Positions 1 through 8,970 of a DNA stretch of 35,092 nt are shown piece after piece (the first letter of the stretch is position 1; every line of letters starts with the position of its first letter). The DNA comes from Actinomycetota bacterium (GTDB lineage Bacteria; Actinomycetota; UBA4738; HRBIN12), in contig JACQDK010000070.1 of assembly GCA_016201135.1 (NCBI GenBank), forward strand, positions 1 to 35,092, written 5' to 3'. The notes under the pieces are model-generated. The model did not search any database, was not told the DNA's origin, and saw only the letters and a program-made list of their open reading frames with translations. The position numbers were made by a program, and so were the translations under genes.

Positions 1-1
1 A

Positions 2-859
2 TCCGCTCCGCGAAGGCGCGGTCCGAGGAACTTCCGGCGGAGCCCTCCCGGACGCGGGCTCGGGCTTGCCGGGGCCTGCGCGGTGAGCGGCGCAGCGCGG
101 GGGATCGACTCCGCCTCCCACCAGGGCGCGCTCTCGGTGAGCGGGGCGACGATCGCGGTGCTGGGTTCCGGGATCGATGTCGCGTACCCCGCGAGCAGCA
201 GGGAGCTGATCGAACGCATAGCGCGAAAGGGCACGGTGGTGAGCGAGTACCCGCCGGGGGTTCCTGCTGCGCCCTACCGCTTTCCGGCGCGCAACCGCAT
301 CGTGGTGGCGCTCGCCCGCGCGCTCGTCGTGGTGGAGGGGGCGGAGAGGAGCGGATCGATGATCTCCGTCGCGCACGCGCTGGACATCGGGCGCGAGGTG
401 TTCGCGGTTCCCGGACCGGTCTCGAGCCCTCTTGCCGCCGTCCCCCTCCGCCTGATCCGCGAGGGGGCCACGATGATCCGCGGGGCCGCCGACCTGCTCG
501 CGGATCTCGGGGTGGACCCTGGGGCGGCGGCGGCCGGTGCAGTGCAGCGCCTCTCGGACCCCGACCGACGGATCCTCCGTGTGCTCGCAGGGCCATCGCT
601 GCCCGAGGCGATCGCCGGCGCGGCTGGGATGACCATGACCGAGGTCGTGGCGGCCCTGATGCGGATGGAGCTGATCGGCCTGGTGAGGAGCGTGGGCGGC
701 CGCTACGAGGCAACGCTCGCGGCCACCGAGGCAACGCTCGCGGTCACCGAGGCGACGCTCGTGGCTCACACGTCGGCGCCCGCATCCGCACCCGATGCCG
801 AACCGGTGCGCGCCGGCGAGCCCGCCGCCGCGCAGCTTGAACCGTCCCCCTCCCGCTGA
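2..859 (+). CDS. dprA: DNA processing protein DprA/Smf, 5' truncated by the window edge
   Basis: Frame is open to position 2; motifs AVSGAARGIDSASHQGAL, GSGIDVAYPASS, ARNRIVVALARALVVVEG, SGSMISVAHALDIGREVFAVPG and a C-terminal winged-helix-like region. Confidence 0.93.
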   Translation, partial: SAPRRRGPRNFRRSPPGRGLGLAGACAVSGAARGIDSASHQGALSVSGATIAVLGSGIDVAYPASSRELIERIARKGTVVSEYPPGVPAAPYRFPARNRIVVALARALVVVEGAERSGSMISVAHALDIGREVFAVPGPVSSPLAAVPLRLIREGATMIRGAADLLADLGVDPGAAAAGAVQRLSDPDRRILRVLAGPSLPEAIAGAAGMTMTEVVAALMRMELIGLVRSVGGRYEATLAATEATLAVTEATLVAHTSAPASAPDAEPVRAGEPAAAQLEPSPSR

Positions 860-895
860 TAGACAGAGGGCGCTCCCGGACCCGAAAGGCAGGCG

Positions 896-1885
896 GTGAC
901 CCCCAAGGGCGAGCTTCCCCCGTCCGATGTCGAGCTGCTCGAGGACTTCGAGGCCCATCTGGGCCTCGAGCGGCATCTGTCGCGCAACACCGTTCTCGCC
1001 TACCGGCGTGACCTGAGCCAGCTCGCGGAGTTCCTGCTTCGGGGGGGAGCTTCGCTCGCATCGGCCGAACCCGAGCGGCTCCGGCGGTTCCTCGCCCAGC
1101 AGACGACCCTCGGCTACGCGCGGGCCTCGATCGCGCGGCGCGTGGCCTCGATCCGGGCGTTCTACCGGTGGGCCTCGACGCGAGGGCGTCTCGGGGACGA
1201 CCCGTCCGCGCTGCTCGGCAGTCCCAAGGTGATGAACCGGCTGCCGACCGTCCTGCGCCCCAAGGAGGCCGCGGCCCTCGCCGAGGCGCCCGCAGATCCT
1301 GACGCGGCCGCGGCGCCCGGAGAAGGCGACAAGGGGGAACGGGGAAAACCGGGCTCGGAGGGTCCGATCCGGCGTGCGATCGCCCTGCGCGACCGGGCCT
1401 GCCTCGAGCTCATGTATGGGTCGGGGCTTCGGGTGGGGGAGGTGGCCGGCCTGACCCTCGACCGCGTGGACCTGGACCGGCGCAGCGTTCTCGTGCTCGG
1501 CAAGGGCTCCAAGGAGCGTGAGGTCCCGATGTCGGACCACGCGGCGGATGCCCTTTCGGCTTACCTCGTGGCCGGACGGCCGACGATGGTCCCCGTCGAT
1601 CGTTCCTCCGCCGCCCTGTTCTTCAATCGCCGAAAGAAGCCCTTCAGCGATCGTGACATCCGTGCGATGGTAGAACAATACGTGCAACGCGTGCTCCCGG
1701 GGAGGCGGGTGACCCCGCACACCCTGCGGCACTCGTACGCGACCCACCTGCTCGAAGGAGGAGCCGACATCCGCGCGGTACAGGAGCTCTTGGGCCACGC
1801 CACAGTGGCCACGACGCAGCGCTACACGCACGTGTCGCGCCGGCGCCTATTCGAGGCCTACGAACAGGCGCACCCCCGGGCATGA
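896..1885 (+). CDS. xerC: Tyrosine recombinase XerC/XerD
   Basis: GTG start; catalytic motifs GLRVGE, HTLRHSYATHLLEGGADIRAVQELLGHATVATTQRYTHVS. XerC versus XerD is not resolved from sequence alone. Confidence 0.92.
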   Translation: MTPKGELPPSDVELLEDFEAHLGLERHLSRNTVLAYRRDLSQLAEFLLRGGASLASAEPERLRRFLAQQTTLGYARASIARRVASIRAFYRWASTRGRLGDDPSALLGSPKVMNRLPTVLRPKEAAALAEAPADPDAAAAPGEGDKGERGKPGSEGPIRRAIALRDRACLELMYGSGLRVGEVAGLTLDRVDLDRRSVLVLGKGSKEREVPMSDHAADALSAYLVAGRPTMVPVDRSSAALFFNRRKKPFSDRDIRAMVEQYVQRVLPGRRVTPHTLRHSYATHLLEGGADIRAVQELLGHATVATTQRYTHVSRRRLFEAYEQAHPRA

Positions 1886-2976
1886 GCGCGACCAAGCCCA
1901 TCCGCACCGCGACCGCCAAGGTCGCGAAGGTCGTGAAGATCCAGGAGCCCTCGAAGTCCTCGGCGAGCGCCTCCGCGAAGAAGGCCTCGTCCGCGAGGGA
2001 CCTCGGGAAGAAGATCACCACGAAGACGACCTCGGTCAAGAAGGCCGTCACCGTCAAGGCGGTCCCGAGCAAGCGCGCGGTGGCAAGAGGCGGGGCGAAG
2101 GCGGCTCATGCCGCCAAGGGTCGTTCGTCGAAGGCGTCGGCCACGTCGAAGGCGTCGGCCACGTCGAAGGCGTCGGGTAAGAAGGGTTCCGCTTCCGTCG
2201 TCACCATCCCGCCGCAGGTGGACGACGAGCTCGGCCGGCTCTGGGACGGGTTCAAGGGCTCGCGCTCCCCGGACGCCCGTGAGCGGCTGATCCTGCACTA
2301 CGCGCCTCTCGTGAAGTACGTCGCGAGCAGGGTGGCGGTGGGGCTGCCCGCGAGCGTGGAGCAGGCGGACCTAGTCTCGTACGGCATGTTCGGCCTGATC
2401 GATGCCCTCGCGAAGTTCGAGCCGGGTCGCGGGAACAAGTTCGAGACCTACGCGATCCCCCGCATCAAGGGCGCGATCATCGACGAGCTGCGGGCGATGG
2501 ATTGGGTGCCACGCTCGGTTCGGTTCAAGGCACGTGAGATCGAGAAGGCTCACGCCGACCTGGAGTCGATGCTGAAGCGGCAGCCGACCGAGACGGAGCT
2601 CGCCGGCCGCCTCGGCATGACCCGCCGGGAGCTCCACGACGTCGTGACGCAGATCTCATTCGTGTCGGTGCTGGCGCTCGACGAGATGGTGTCGGTGGGG
2701 GCCGATCGAGGAGAGCAGGTGTCGCTGCTGGACACCCTCGCCGATCGGACCCTCGATCCGACGTCGGGCATGGAGGGTCAGGAGACGCGCGGGCTCCTGG
2801 CGGCGGCGATCAACTCGCTCTCCGAGCGCGAGAAGATCGTCGTCACCCTCTACTACTTCGAGGGCCTCACGCTCGCCGAGATCGGCGAGATCCTGGGCGT
2901 CACAGAGTCTCGCGTGTGCCAGATCCACACCAAGGCCGTCGGGGGGCTCCGGGGCCAGCTCTCCGAGTTCGACTGA
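1882..2976 (+). CDS. whiG: FliA/WhiG-family RNA polymerase sigma factor with a long basic N-terminal extension
   Basis: 4-nt overlap (ATGA) with xer. Sigma-70 regions 2-4 from about residue 110: [94 protein letters not shown]. Position between dprA/xer and rpsB matches actinobacterial whiG synteny. Confidence 0.9.
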   Translation: MSATKPIRTATAKVAKVVKIQEPSKSSASASAKKASSARDLGKKITTKTTSVKKAVTVKAVPSKRAVARGGAKAAHAAKGRSSKASATSKASATSKASGKKGSASVVTIPPQVDDELGRLWDGFKGSRSPDARERLILHYAPLVKYVASRVAVGLPASVEQADLVSYGMFGLIDALAKFEPGRGNKFETYAIPRIKGAIIDELRAMDWVPRSVRFKAREIEKAHADLESMLKRQPTETELAGRLGMTRRELHDVVTQISFVSVLALDEMVSVGADRGEQVSLLDTLADRTLDPTSGMEGQETRGLLAAAINSLSEREKIVVTLYYFEGLTLAEIGEILGVTESRVCQIHTKAVGGLRGQLSEFD

Positions 2977-2998
2977 TCCACCGGATCTCGGCGGGATG

Positions 2999-3014
2999 TG
3001 TGACGCGCTTCACT
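2999..3014. promoter_or_regulatory. CRP/FNR-type palindromic operator candidate TGTGA-N6-TCACT
   Basis: TGTGACGCGCTTCACT matches 9 of 10 conserved positions of TGTGA-N6-TCACA; centred about 42 bp upstream of the M23 ATG. Confidence 0.45.
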
Positions 3015-3035
3015 GCGAGGCGCTCGCCGAGCCGG

Positions 3036-3041
3036 TAGCGT
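3036..3041 (+). promoter_or_regulatory. -10 box TAGCGT, 7 nt before the M23 ATG
   Basis: TANNNT hexamer at leaderless spacing. Confidence 0.45.
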
Positions 3042-3048
3042 CGCTGGC

Positions 3049-3540
3049 ATGAGGAAGACGGTCCTGGCCCTCGTCCTGCTGTCGGTCGCGGTCGCGACGG
3101 CGACTCCGGCTCGCGCGTCGGGTGATTGGGTCTGGCCGGTCGTGGGGCCGATCATCCGTGGCTACGACCCGCCGGACTCACCGTACGGCTCGGGACACCT
3201 CGGCATCGACATCGCGACTCCCTTCGGCACGCCGGTGCGCTCGGTCGCCGCCGGAACCGTCACGTTCGCCGGCAAGGTGGGCGGTCACCTCTTCGTGACC
3301 GTCAACCACGGCGGGGGCCTCGCATCCACGTATTCGTGGGTCTCGGAGCTCCTCGTGCGCAAGGGCGATGTGGTGACGGTGGGCCAGGCGATCGCGCTCT
3401 CGGGGACCGGTCATCCGGACGTGTTCCCGTCGCACCTGCATCTCGGCGCGAAGCTGAACGGCGAGTATGTCGATCCCCTCGACTACCTGTCAGAGGGAAG
3501 CGTCGTCGACCTGATCCGCCTCGCGCCGCTCGTCACGTGA
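3049..3540 (+). CDS. Secreted M23 (LytM-like) peptidase
   Basis: N-terminal signal peptide; zinc-site motifs GHLGIDIATPFGTPV and SHLHLG. Confidence 0.9.
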   Translation: MRKTVLALVLLSVAVATATPARASGDWVWPVVGPIIRGYDPPDSPYGSGHLGIDIATPFGTPVRSVAAGTVTFAGKVGGHLFVTVNHGGGLASTYSWVSELLVRKGDVVTVGQAIALSGTGHPDVFPSHLHLGAKLNGEYVDPLDYLSEGSVVDLIRLAPLVT

Positions 3541-3568
3541 GCGTCGATCGGCCCCTCAGCCCGCCGAG

Positions 3569-3574
3569 TAGGAT
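3569..3574 (+). promoter_or_regulatory. -10 box TAGGAT upstream of the beta-propeller gene
   Basis: TANNNT, 8 nt before an in-frame TTG at 3583. Confidence 0.4.
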
Positions 3575-3582
3575 TGGTCGTC

Positions 3583-5043
3583 TTGCGCGACCCGATCCCA
3601 GTCCCGCACGCCCCGCGACCGCTCACCGAGCTCGCCCGCCGCCTCTGGGCAGCCTCGCTGGTGGCGCTCCTGGCCCTGGCTCCGGCCGGGGTCTCCTCGG
3701 CGAAGGAGACGCCCGCACCCGGCCCGTGGCCCCAATTCCAGGGCGATCCGGGTCACTCCGGAGTCGCTCCGGATGGTCCGGCGCCGCCGTACCGGCAGGT
3801 TTGGAAGTTCTCGTTCACCCCCAAGAAGGGTGAGGGGCTGTCGGCGCCAGTGATCGACGGGACGACCGTGATCTCGGTCGGGCCCGACGCCGTCTACGGG
3901 GTGGATCTCGAGACCGGCACTCAGTTGTGGTCCGTCCCGAGGGACGGCCCGCCGGCGCCCGCCGCCGTCGCGGAGGCAGGAGGGACGACCCTGCTCCTGT
4001 TCACCGACGGAGGGGATGCCGAAACGTCGAAGCTCCGGGCGATCGATCTCGCGACCCGGAAGGAAGCCTGGGACGTTCCTCTCGATTCGGTGAGCCGCAG
4101 CGGGGTCACGGTCGATGGCGACCACGCGTTCGTCGGCGACGCCGGCGGCAACGTCTCGGCGATCGACGTGGTAGCCGGAGCTCTGGACTGGAGCGTTGCC
4201 GTAGGCGGCGAAGCGAAGGGTCCGCTCGCGGCGGCCGGGGGCAAGGTCTTCGTGGTGCCTCTCTCCCACGAGTTCAAGGACTCCGTGACCGCGACGGTCG
4301 TCGCCCTGGATGCAGCGACCGGGGAGCGTGTGTGGAGCTACGCTCCGCGGCCGCCCTCGTCCTTCGCCTCGCTCGCGAGCGCCGCGGACGGCGAGGTCGT
4401 GGTGGCGTCCCCCGGGTCGATCGGAGACTCCCAGGTGCGGGGGCTATCGGCCGACTCCGGCTCTGAGCTCTGGTCGGGCAGGATAGGTTCGGTCGTGTTC
4501 CCCTTCGTGGCCCCCGCGGTCGCGGGCGAGGCGGTGTACGTCGCGGACGGCACCGGCGGTGTCCACGCGATCGACCGGTCCACGGGCCGGCAGGCGTGGC
4601 TGTTCCAGCTCAACGAGCGAGTCGTTCGGGGCTCGCCGGTCGTGGTGGGGGATCACGTGCTGCTCGGGCTCTCCGACGGGACCCTCGCCGCCGTGGACGC
4701 GACGACCGGCCACCTGGTGTGGCGGAGCCCTCCAGCCCCCGGGCTGATCGGGCCGCTGGCCGTGACGGCGGACACCATCGTGGCGCTGCAGGGTGGAGGC
4801 AAGGGCGGGCTGGTCGCGTTCGCTCACGATGATGCCGGGACGCTCGTCGACTTGGAGTCGCCCACCGTACCGAGGTACGGCGCCATCATCGGCCGCTTCG
4901 CCCTGGCGTTCGTGGCCGTGGGCGCCGCGATCCTCGTTCCCCTCACCTTGGTCGCGCGCCGCGTCGGCCCGACCGACTTCGGTGAGCCGGACGGCGACGA
5001 TGAGGACGACGCGCTCGCCGACGACGACGGAGACGAGCCGTGA
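3583..5043 (+). CDS. Membrane-anchored PQQ-like (BamB-type) beta-propeller protein
   Basis: Repeated blades such as VYGVDLETGTQLWSV, VSAIDVVAGALDWSV, VVALDAATGERVWSY, VHAIDRSTGRQAWLF, LAAVDATTGHLVWRS; N-terminal signal/TM, C-terminal TM and acidic tail. The ORF track starts at TTG 3574; 3583 is preferred because the -10 box ends at 3574. Confidence 0.85.
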   Translation: MRDPIPVPHAPRPLTELARRLWAASLVALLALAPAGVSSAKETPAPGPWPQFQGDPGHSGVAPDGPAPPYRQVWKFSFTPKKGEGLSAPVIDGTTVISVGPDAVYGVDLETGTQLWSVPRDGPPAPAAVAEAGGTTLLLFTDGGDAETSKLRAIDLATRKEAWDVPLDSVSRSGVTVDGDHAFVGDAGGNVSAIDVVAGALDWSVAVGGEAKGPLAAAGGKVFVVPLSHEFKDSVTATVVALDAATGERVWSYAPRPPSSFASLASAADGEVVVASPGSIGDSQVRGLSADSGSELWSGRIGSVVFPFVAPAVAGEAVYVADGTGGVHAIDRSTGRQAWLFQLNERVVRGSPVVVGDHVLLGLSDGTLAAVDATTGHLVWRSPPAPGLIGPLAVTADTIVALQGGGKGGLVAFAHDDAGTLVDLESPTVPRYGAIIGRFALAFVAVGAAILVPLTLVARRVGPTDFGEPDGDDEDDALADDDGDEP

Positions 5044-5981
5044 GCAACAAGAAGAAGCGGAGGCAGGGGGCTCCTCGTCAGGTTGCCGAGCGCCGCGGGC
5101 CCCCGCGAGCGAGCGCAGAGCCCGAACAGAGGCCGGGTCTTTTCGGGGGCCTCTTCGGCAATCCGGTCCCGGCCTCGCTCTCGGCGATGCCGAACTTCCG
5201 CCGGTCTCTCGGTCGGGGTTTCCTGCTGGTGGGCTCGGTCCCCGTGCTCCTCCTGGCGCCGTTCCTGTGGACGCTCGTCACCTGGCTCGGCATGCTCGCC
5301 CTCGGCTACGTCGGCCCGCCTTCCCTCCCTCTCAACCAGGCATCGTCGATCCCGCCCCTCTCGGTCGGTGCCGACCTGCAGGGCTCGCTGGTCCTCTTCG
5401 GTCAGCCGGCAGGGATCGTCGCCGTGCTGCCCCTCTTGGTCCTGCGCGCGCTCGTCGTGGCGGTGCTCGCGGGCCTCATCGTCGAGGGATTCGAGCGGGG
5501 GTCGGTCTCGGTCACCGGGGTGCTGCGGGGGCTCCGAGCGCTCCCGATCGTGCTCGGCGGGGTGATCCTGAACCTCCTGTTCGTGATACTCCTGGTCTAC
5601 GCGGCGGCCTTCGGTCCGGGGCTGGGGACCCTGGTGCAGGTGCTCCTGCCGGCAGCCGCGCTGTGGCTTCTCGGGTTCCTGCCCTTCGTGGCGGTCACCG
5701 AGCGCCGCAGCCTGCCGGCGGCTCTCTCGCGCTCGGCGGCAGGGGGCAGGACGCCCGGCGGCCGTCAGTTCCTGTTCTCGATGATGTACCTCTTGCTCCT
5801 CACCGTCCTGCAGGCGTTCACGCCTCCCGCCGGGGTCACCGCTAACCCGCCCCTCAGGACCTGGATCTTCGCGCTGGTCGTGAACTTCCTGCACGTTGGC
5901 TTCTTCGCCTCCTTCGGGTTCCGGTGGCTCGTGATCCGTGGTTCGGTCCCCGAGCCTGCGCACCAACCGGTGCGCCGGTGA
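5040..5981 (+). CDS. Multi-pass membrane protein of unknown function
   Basis: GTGA 4-nt overlap with the preceding CDS; Lys/Arg-rich cytosolic-type N-terminus (MSNKKKRRQ) followed by several hydrophobic segments. Confidence 0.75.
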   Translation: MSNKKKRRQGAPRQVAERRGPPRASAEPEQRPGLFGGLFGNPVPASLSAMPNFRRSLGRGFLLVGSVPVLLLAPFLWTLVTWLGMLALGYVGPPSLPLNQASSIPPLSVGADLQGSLVLFGQPAGIVAVLPLLVLRALVVAVLAGLIVEGFERGSVSVTGVLRGLRALPIVLGGVILNLLFVILLVYAAAFGPGLGTLVQVLLPAAALWLLGFLPFVAVTERRSLPAALSRSAAGGRTPGGRQFLFSMMYLLLLTVLQAFTPPAGVTANPPLRTWIFALVVNFLHVGFFASFGFRWLVIRGSVPEPAHQPVRR

Positions 5982-5995
5982 CCAAGCCCCGCTGC

Positions 5996-6001
5996 TAGAC
6001 T
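5996..6001 (+). promoter_or_regulatory. -10 box TAGACT for the rpsB-tsf-pyrH-frr operon
   Basis: TANNNT hexamer at the start of a ~150-nt non-coding leader; same hexamer as upstream of ispG. Confidence 0.4.
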
Positions 6002-6152
6002 CCCCGCGCCGGCGTGATCGCGCCGAGCACACACGTCCGGGGACCGGATCCGGGGTCCCGCGCGCCGAGCGAGCCGAGAGGCCCGCGCGAGCGGAGCGGG
6101 CCGGACGCCGGGGCGAACCGGGCGGAGGAGGACAACCGAAAGGAGAAGCACC

Positions 6153-7055
6153 GTGCCTGTCGTAACCAGGCGGGAGCTCCTCGAAGCAGGAGTGCACTTC
6201 GGCCACCAGACCCGCAGGTGGAACCCGAAGATGGGCCGCTACCTCTACGGGGAGCGCTCCGGCATCTACATCATCGACCTGGAGAAGTCCCTCGCGGGTC
6301 TCGAGGAGACCCATGCCTTCGTCCGGGACCTCGGCCGGCGCGGCGGCATCGTCCTGTTCATCGGGACCAAGAAGCAGGCCCAGGAGCCGATCGAGCAGCA
6401 CGCGGGCCGCGTCGGGATGCCGTTCGTGACCCACCGCTGGCTCGGCGGGATGCTCACCAACTTCACGACGATCCGCCAGCGGCTGATGCGCCTCCGCGAG
6501 CTCCGCGAGATGGAGCGTTCCGGCGCGATGGACTACCTCCCGAAGAAGGAAGCGATCCGACTGCGCCACGAGGAGGAGAAGCTCGAGCGGAACCTGGGCG
6601 GCATCCAGGACCTCGAACGCCTTCCCGACGCCGTCTTCGTGATCGACACGAAGAAGGAGCACATCGCGGTTGGTGAAGCCCGCAAGCTCAACATCCCGGT
6701 GATCGCCATCGTCGACACGAACTGCGACCCCGACGAGGTCGACTACGTGATCCCGGGCAACGACGACGCTATCCGCGCCGTCTCCCTCGTCACGCGCGTG
6801 ATCGCCGACGCTCTCACGGAAGGGCGGGGCATCGCGCAGGACGAGATGACCCGTCGCGCCTCGGGCGCGGCGGAGCCGGAGGTCGAGCCCGAGCCCGAGG
6901 TGAGCGAGGAACGCGCGGCCGAGATCGCTGCCACCACGGTATTCGAGCCCGACGCTTCGACCCCTGCCGCTCCACCGGCCTGGACCGAACCCGCAGCCCG
7001 GTCCGAGCCCGAGGTGGTAGTCGACGCCCCCGCCTCCGAGGATGCGCCGGCATGA
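6153..7055 (+). CDS. rpsB: 30S ribosomal protein S2 with acidic/Pro-rich C-terminal extension
   Basis: GTG start after AAAGGAG Shine-Dalgarno; [65 protein letters not shown]. Confidence 0.97.
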   Translation: MPVVTRRELLEAGVHFGHQTRRWNPKMGRYLYGERSGIYIIDLEKSLAGLEETHAFVRDLGRRGGIVLFIGTKKQAQEPIEQHAGRVGMPFVTHRWLGGMLTNFTTIRQRLMRLRELREMERSGAMDYLPKKEAIRLRHEEEKLERNLGGIQDLERLPDAVFVIDTKKEHIAVGEARKLNIPVIAIVDTNCDPDEVDYVIPGNDDAIRAVSLVTRVIADALTEGRGIAQDEMTRRASGAAEPEVEPEPEVSEERAAEIAATTVFEPDASTPAAPPAWTEPAARSEPEVVVDAPASEDAPA

Positions 7056-7663
7056 GCGACATCACCGCGAGCCAGGTGAAAGCGCTTCGCGACGCCACCG
7101 GCGCCGGAATGATGGATTGCAAGCGAGCCCTCATCGAGGCCGACGGCGACACGGCTCGCGCGACCGAGATCCTTCGGGAGAAGGGTCTTGCGAGCGCCGC
7201 CAAGCGCGCCGGCCGCAGCGCGGATCAGGGGCTGGTCGAGAGCTACATCCACTTCAACAACACCGTGGGTGTCCTGATCGAGGTGAACTGCGAGACGGAC
7301 TTCGTCGCGAACACCGATGAGTTCCGGCGCCTCGCGAAGGATCTGGCCCTTCACGTGGCCAGCCCCTCCACTCCGCGCTGGATCAGCCGCGACGATGTGC
7401 CCACGGAGGTGCTCGAGCGCGAGCGCCGGATCTTCGAGGCTCAGGCGGCGACCTCCGGCAAGCCGGAAGATGTCCTACAGAAGATCGTCGAGGGCAAGTT
7501 GGAAGCCTTCATGAAGGACAATGTCCTGCTCGACCAGGCTTTCGTGAAGGACGACTCGAAGACCGTGCAGCAACTCCTGGACGAGGTGGGCGCCATGGTC
7601 GGGGAGAAGGTTGCGGTCCGGCGGTTCGTTCGGTACAAGCTCGGTGAGACGGAAGAGGAGTAG
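7052..7663 (+). CDS. tsf: Elongation factor Ts (short form, 203 aa)
   Basis: [46 protein letters not shown] overlap with rpsB. Confidence 0.96.
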   Translation: MSDITASQVKALRDATGAGMMDCKRALIEADGDTARATEILREKGLASAAKRAGRSADQGLVESYIHFNNTVGVLIEVNCETDFVANTDEFRRLAKDLALHVASPSTPRWISRDDVPTEVLERERRIFEAQAATSGKPEDVLQKIVEGKLEAFMKDNVLLDQAFVKDDSKTVQQLLDEVGAMVGEKVAVRRFVRYKLGETEEE

Positions 7664-7672
7664 GCGGCGCGG

Positions 7673-8413
7673 ATGACGGACGCCGGAGCGAGCCAGAGGC
7701 CCATCTACCACCGGGTCCTGTTGAAGCTCTCCGGCGACTCCTTCGCTTCTCTGGACACCGGGTACGGGATCTCCTCGGACGCCACGGGGCTCATCGCGCG
7801 GCAGCTTGCGGACGTCGTCGACCTCGGGGTGCAGCCCGCGGTCGTGGTCGGCGGCGGCAACATATGGCGCGGCCGCCAGGCTCCGACGATCGAGCGGGCC
7901 CGAGCGGACTACATGGGCATGCTCGCCACCGTCATGAACGCGCTCGCCCTTCAGGACGCGCTCGAGAAGATTCACGTCACGACGAGGGTGCAGACCGCGA
8001 TCCAGATGGCGCAGATCGCCGAGCCGTACGTGCCGCTCCGGGCCGCTCGCCACCTGGAGAAGGGTCGCGTCGTGATCTTCGCGGCGGGCCTGGGCGCCCC
8101 GTACTTCTCCACCGACACGGCGGCGGCCCAGCGAGCCCTCGAGATCGGCGCGGACGCCCTGCTGAAGGGCACGAAGGTCGACGGCGTGTACACGGCCGAT
8201 CCTCACGCCGACGCGAGCGCCGTTCGCTTCGAGACGATCGAGTACGTCGACGTGCTTCGCGGGGGTTACCAGGTGATGGATGCCACCGCGATCTCTCTCT
8301 GCATGGAGAACGAGCTGCCCATCCTGGTCTTCGACCTCCGCGAGGAGGGGAACATCCGCCGCGCGGTGCTCGGCGAGCAGATCGGAACCCTCGTGCACGG
8401 AGGAACCGGATGA
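7673..8413 (+). CDS. pyrH: Uridylate kinase
   Basis: [52 protein letters not shown]. Confidence 0.97.
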   Translation: MTDAGASQRPIYHRVLLKLSGDSFASLDTGYGISSDATGLIARQLADVVDLGVQPAVVVGGGNIWRGRQAPTIERARADYMGMLATVMNALALQDALEKIHVTTRVQTAIQMAQIAEPYVPLRAARHLEKGRVVIFAAGLGAPYFSTDTAAAQRALEIGADALLKGTKVDGVYTADPHADASAVRFETIEYVDVLRGGYQVMDATAISLCMENELPILVFDLREEGNIRRAVLGEQIGTLVHGGTG

Positions 8414-8970
8414 CGGTCCAGTCGAGCCTGGCGGATGCCGCCGACAAGATGGACAAGGCGATCGCGCACCTGAAGGACGAGCTCGCCGCGATCCGGACGG
8501 GGCGGGCCTCGCCGGCGGTTCTCAACCGGATCTCGGTCGACTACTACGGCGCCACGGTCCCTTTGAACCAGCTGTCCTCCTTCAGCGTGCCGGAGCCCCG
8601 GCAGCTGCTCGTGCAGCCCTTCGACAGGAACGCGATAGGTGCGATCGAGAAGGCCATCCAGGCGAGCGACCTCGGCATCGCCCCCTCGAACGACGGGAAC
8701 GTGATCCGATTGAGCTTTCCCCCTCTCACCGAGGAGCGCCGCAAGGATCTCGTGAAGGTGGTGCACCAGCGGACGGAGGACGGTCGGGTGGCCATCCGCA
8801 ACGTCCGCCGCCATCACAAAGAGGAGCTCGAGAAGCTTGAGCGTGAGGCCACCATCTCGGAAGATGACCTCAAGCGGGCGGAGAAGGAGCTCCAGAAGCT
8901 GACGGACCACCACGTGGCGGAGATCGACGAGATGCAACGCCACAAGGAGCAGGAGTTGATGGAGGTCTGA
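8410..8970 (+). CDS. frr: Ribosome recycling factor
   Basis: [60 protein letters not shown] overlap with pyrH. The ORF track start at 7864 is an over-extension. Confidence 0.96.
   Translation: MTVQSSLADAADKMDKAIAHLKDELAAIRTGRASPAVLNRISVDYYGATVPLNQLSSFSVPEPRQLLVQPFDRNAIGAIEKAIQASDLGIAPSNDGNVIRLSFPPLTEERRKDLVKVVHQRTEDGRVAIRNVRRHHKEELEKLEREATISEDDLKRAEKELQKLTDHHVAEIDEMQRHKEQELMEV

Noticed and set aside
896-1885. Tyrosine recombinase as the integrase of a mobile element
   Set aside because: It sits in a conserved dprA-xer-whiG-rpsB order with no att sites, tRNA or cargo nearby; a housekeeping Xer is the simpler reading.
2128-2178. Repeats in the sigma-factor gene as a CRISPR array
   Set aside because: 18-bp in-frame tandem units without spacers inside a coding region.
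4824-6662. Long minus-strand ORF (612 aa)
   Set aside because: Antisense to the membrane protein and rpsB; low-complexity R/E/D/G-rich translation typical of GC-rich antisense frames.
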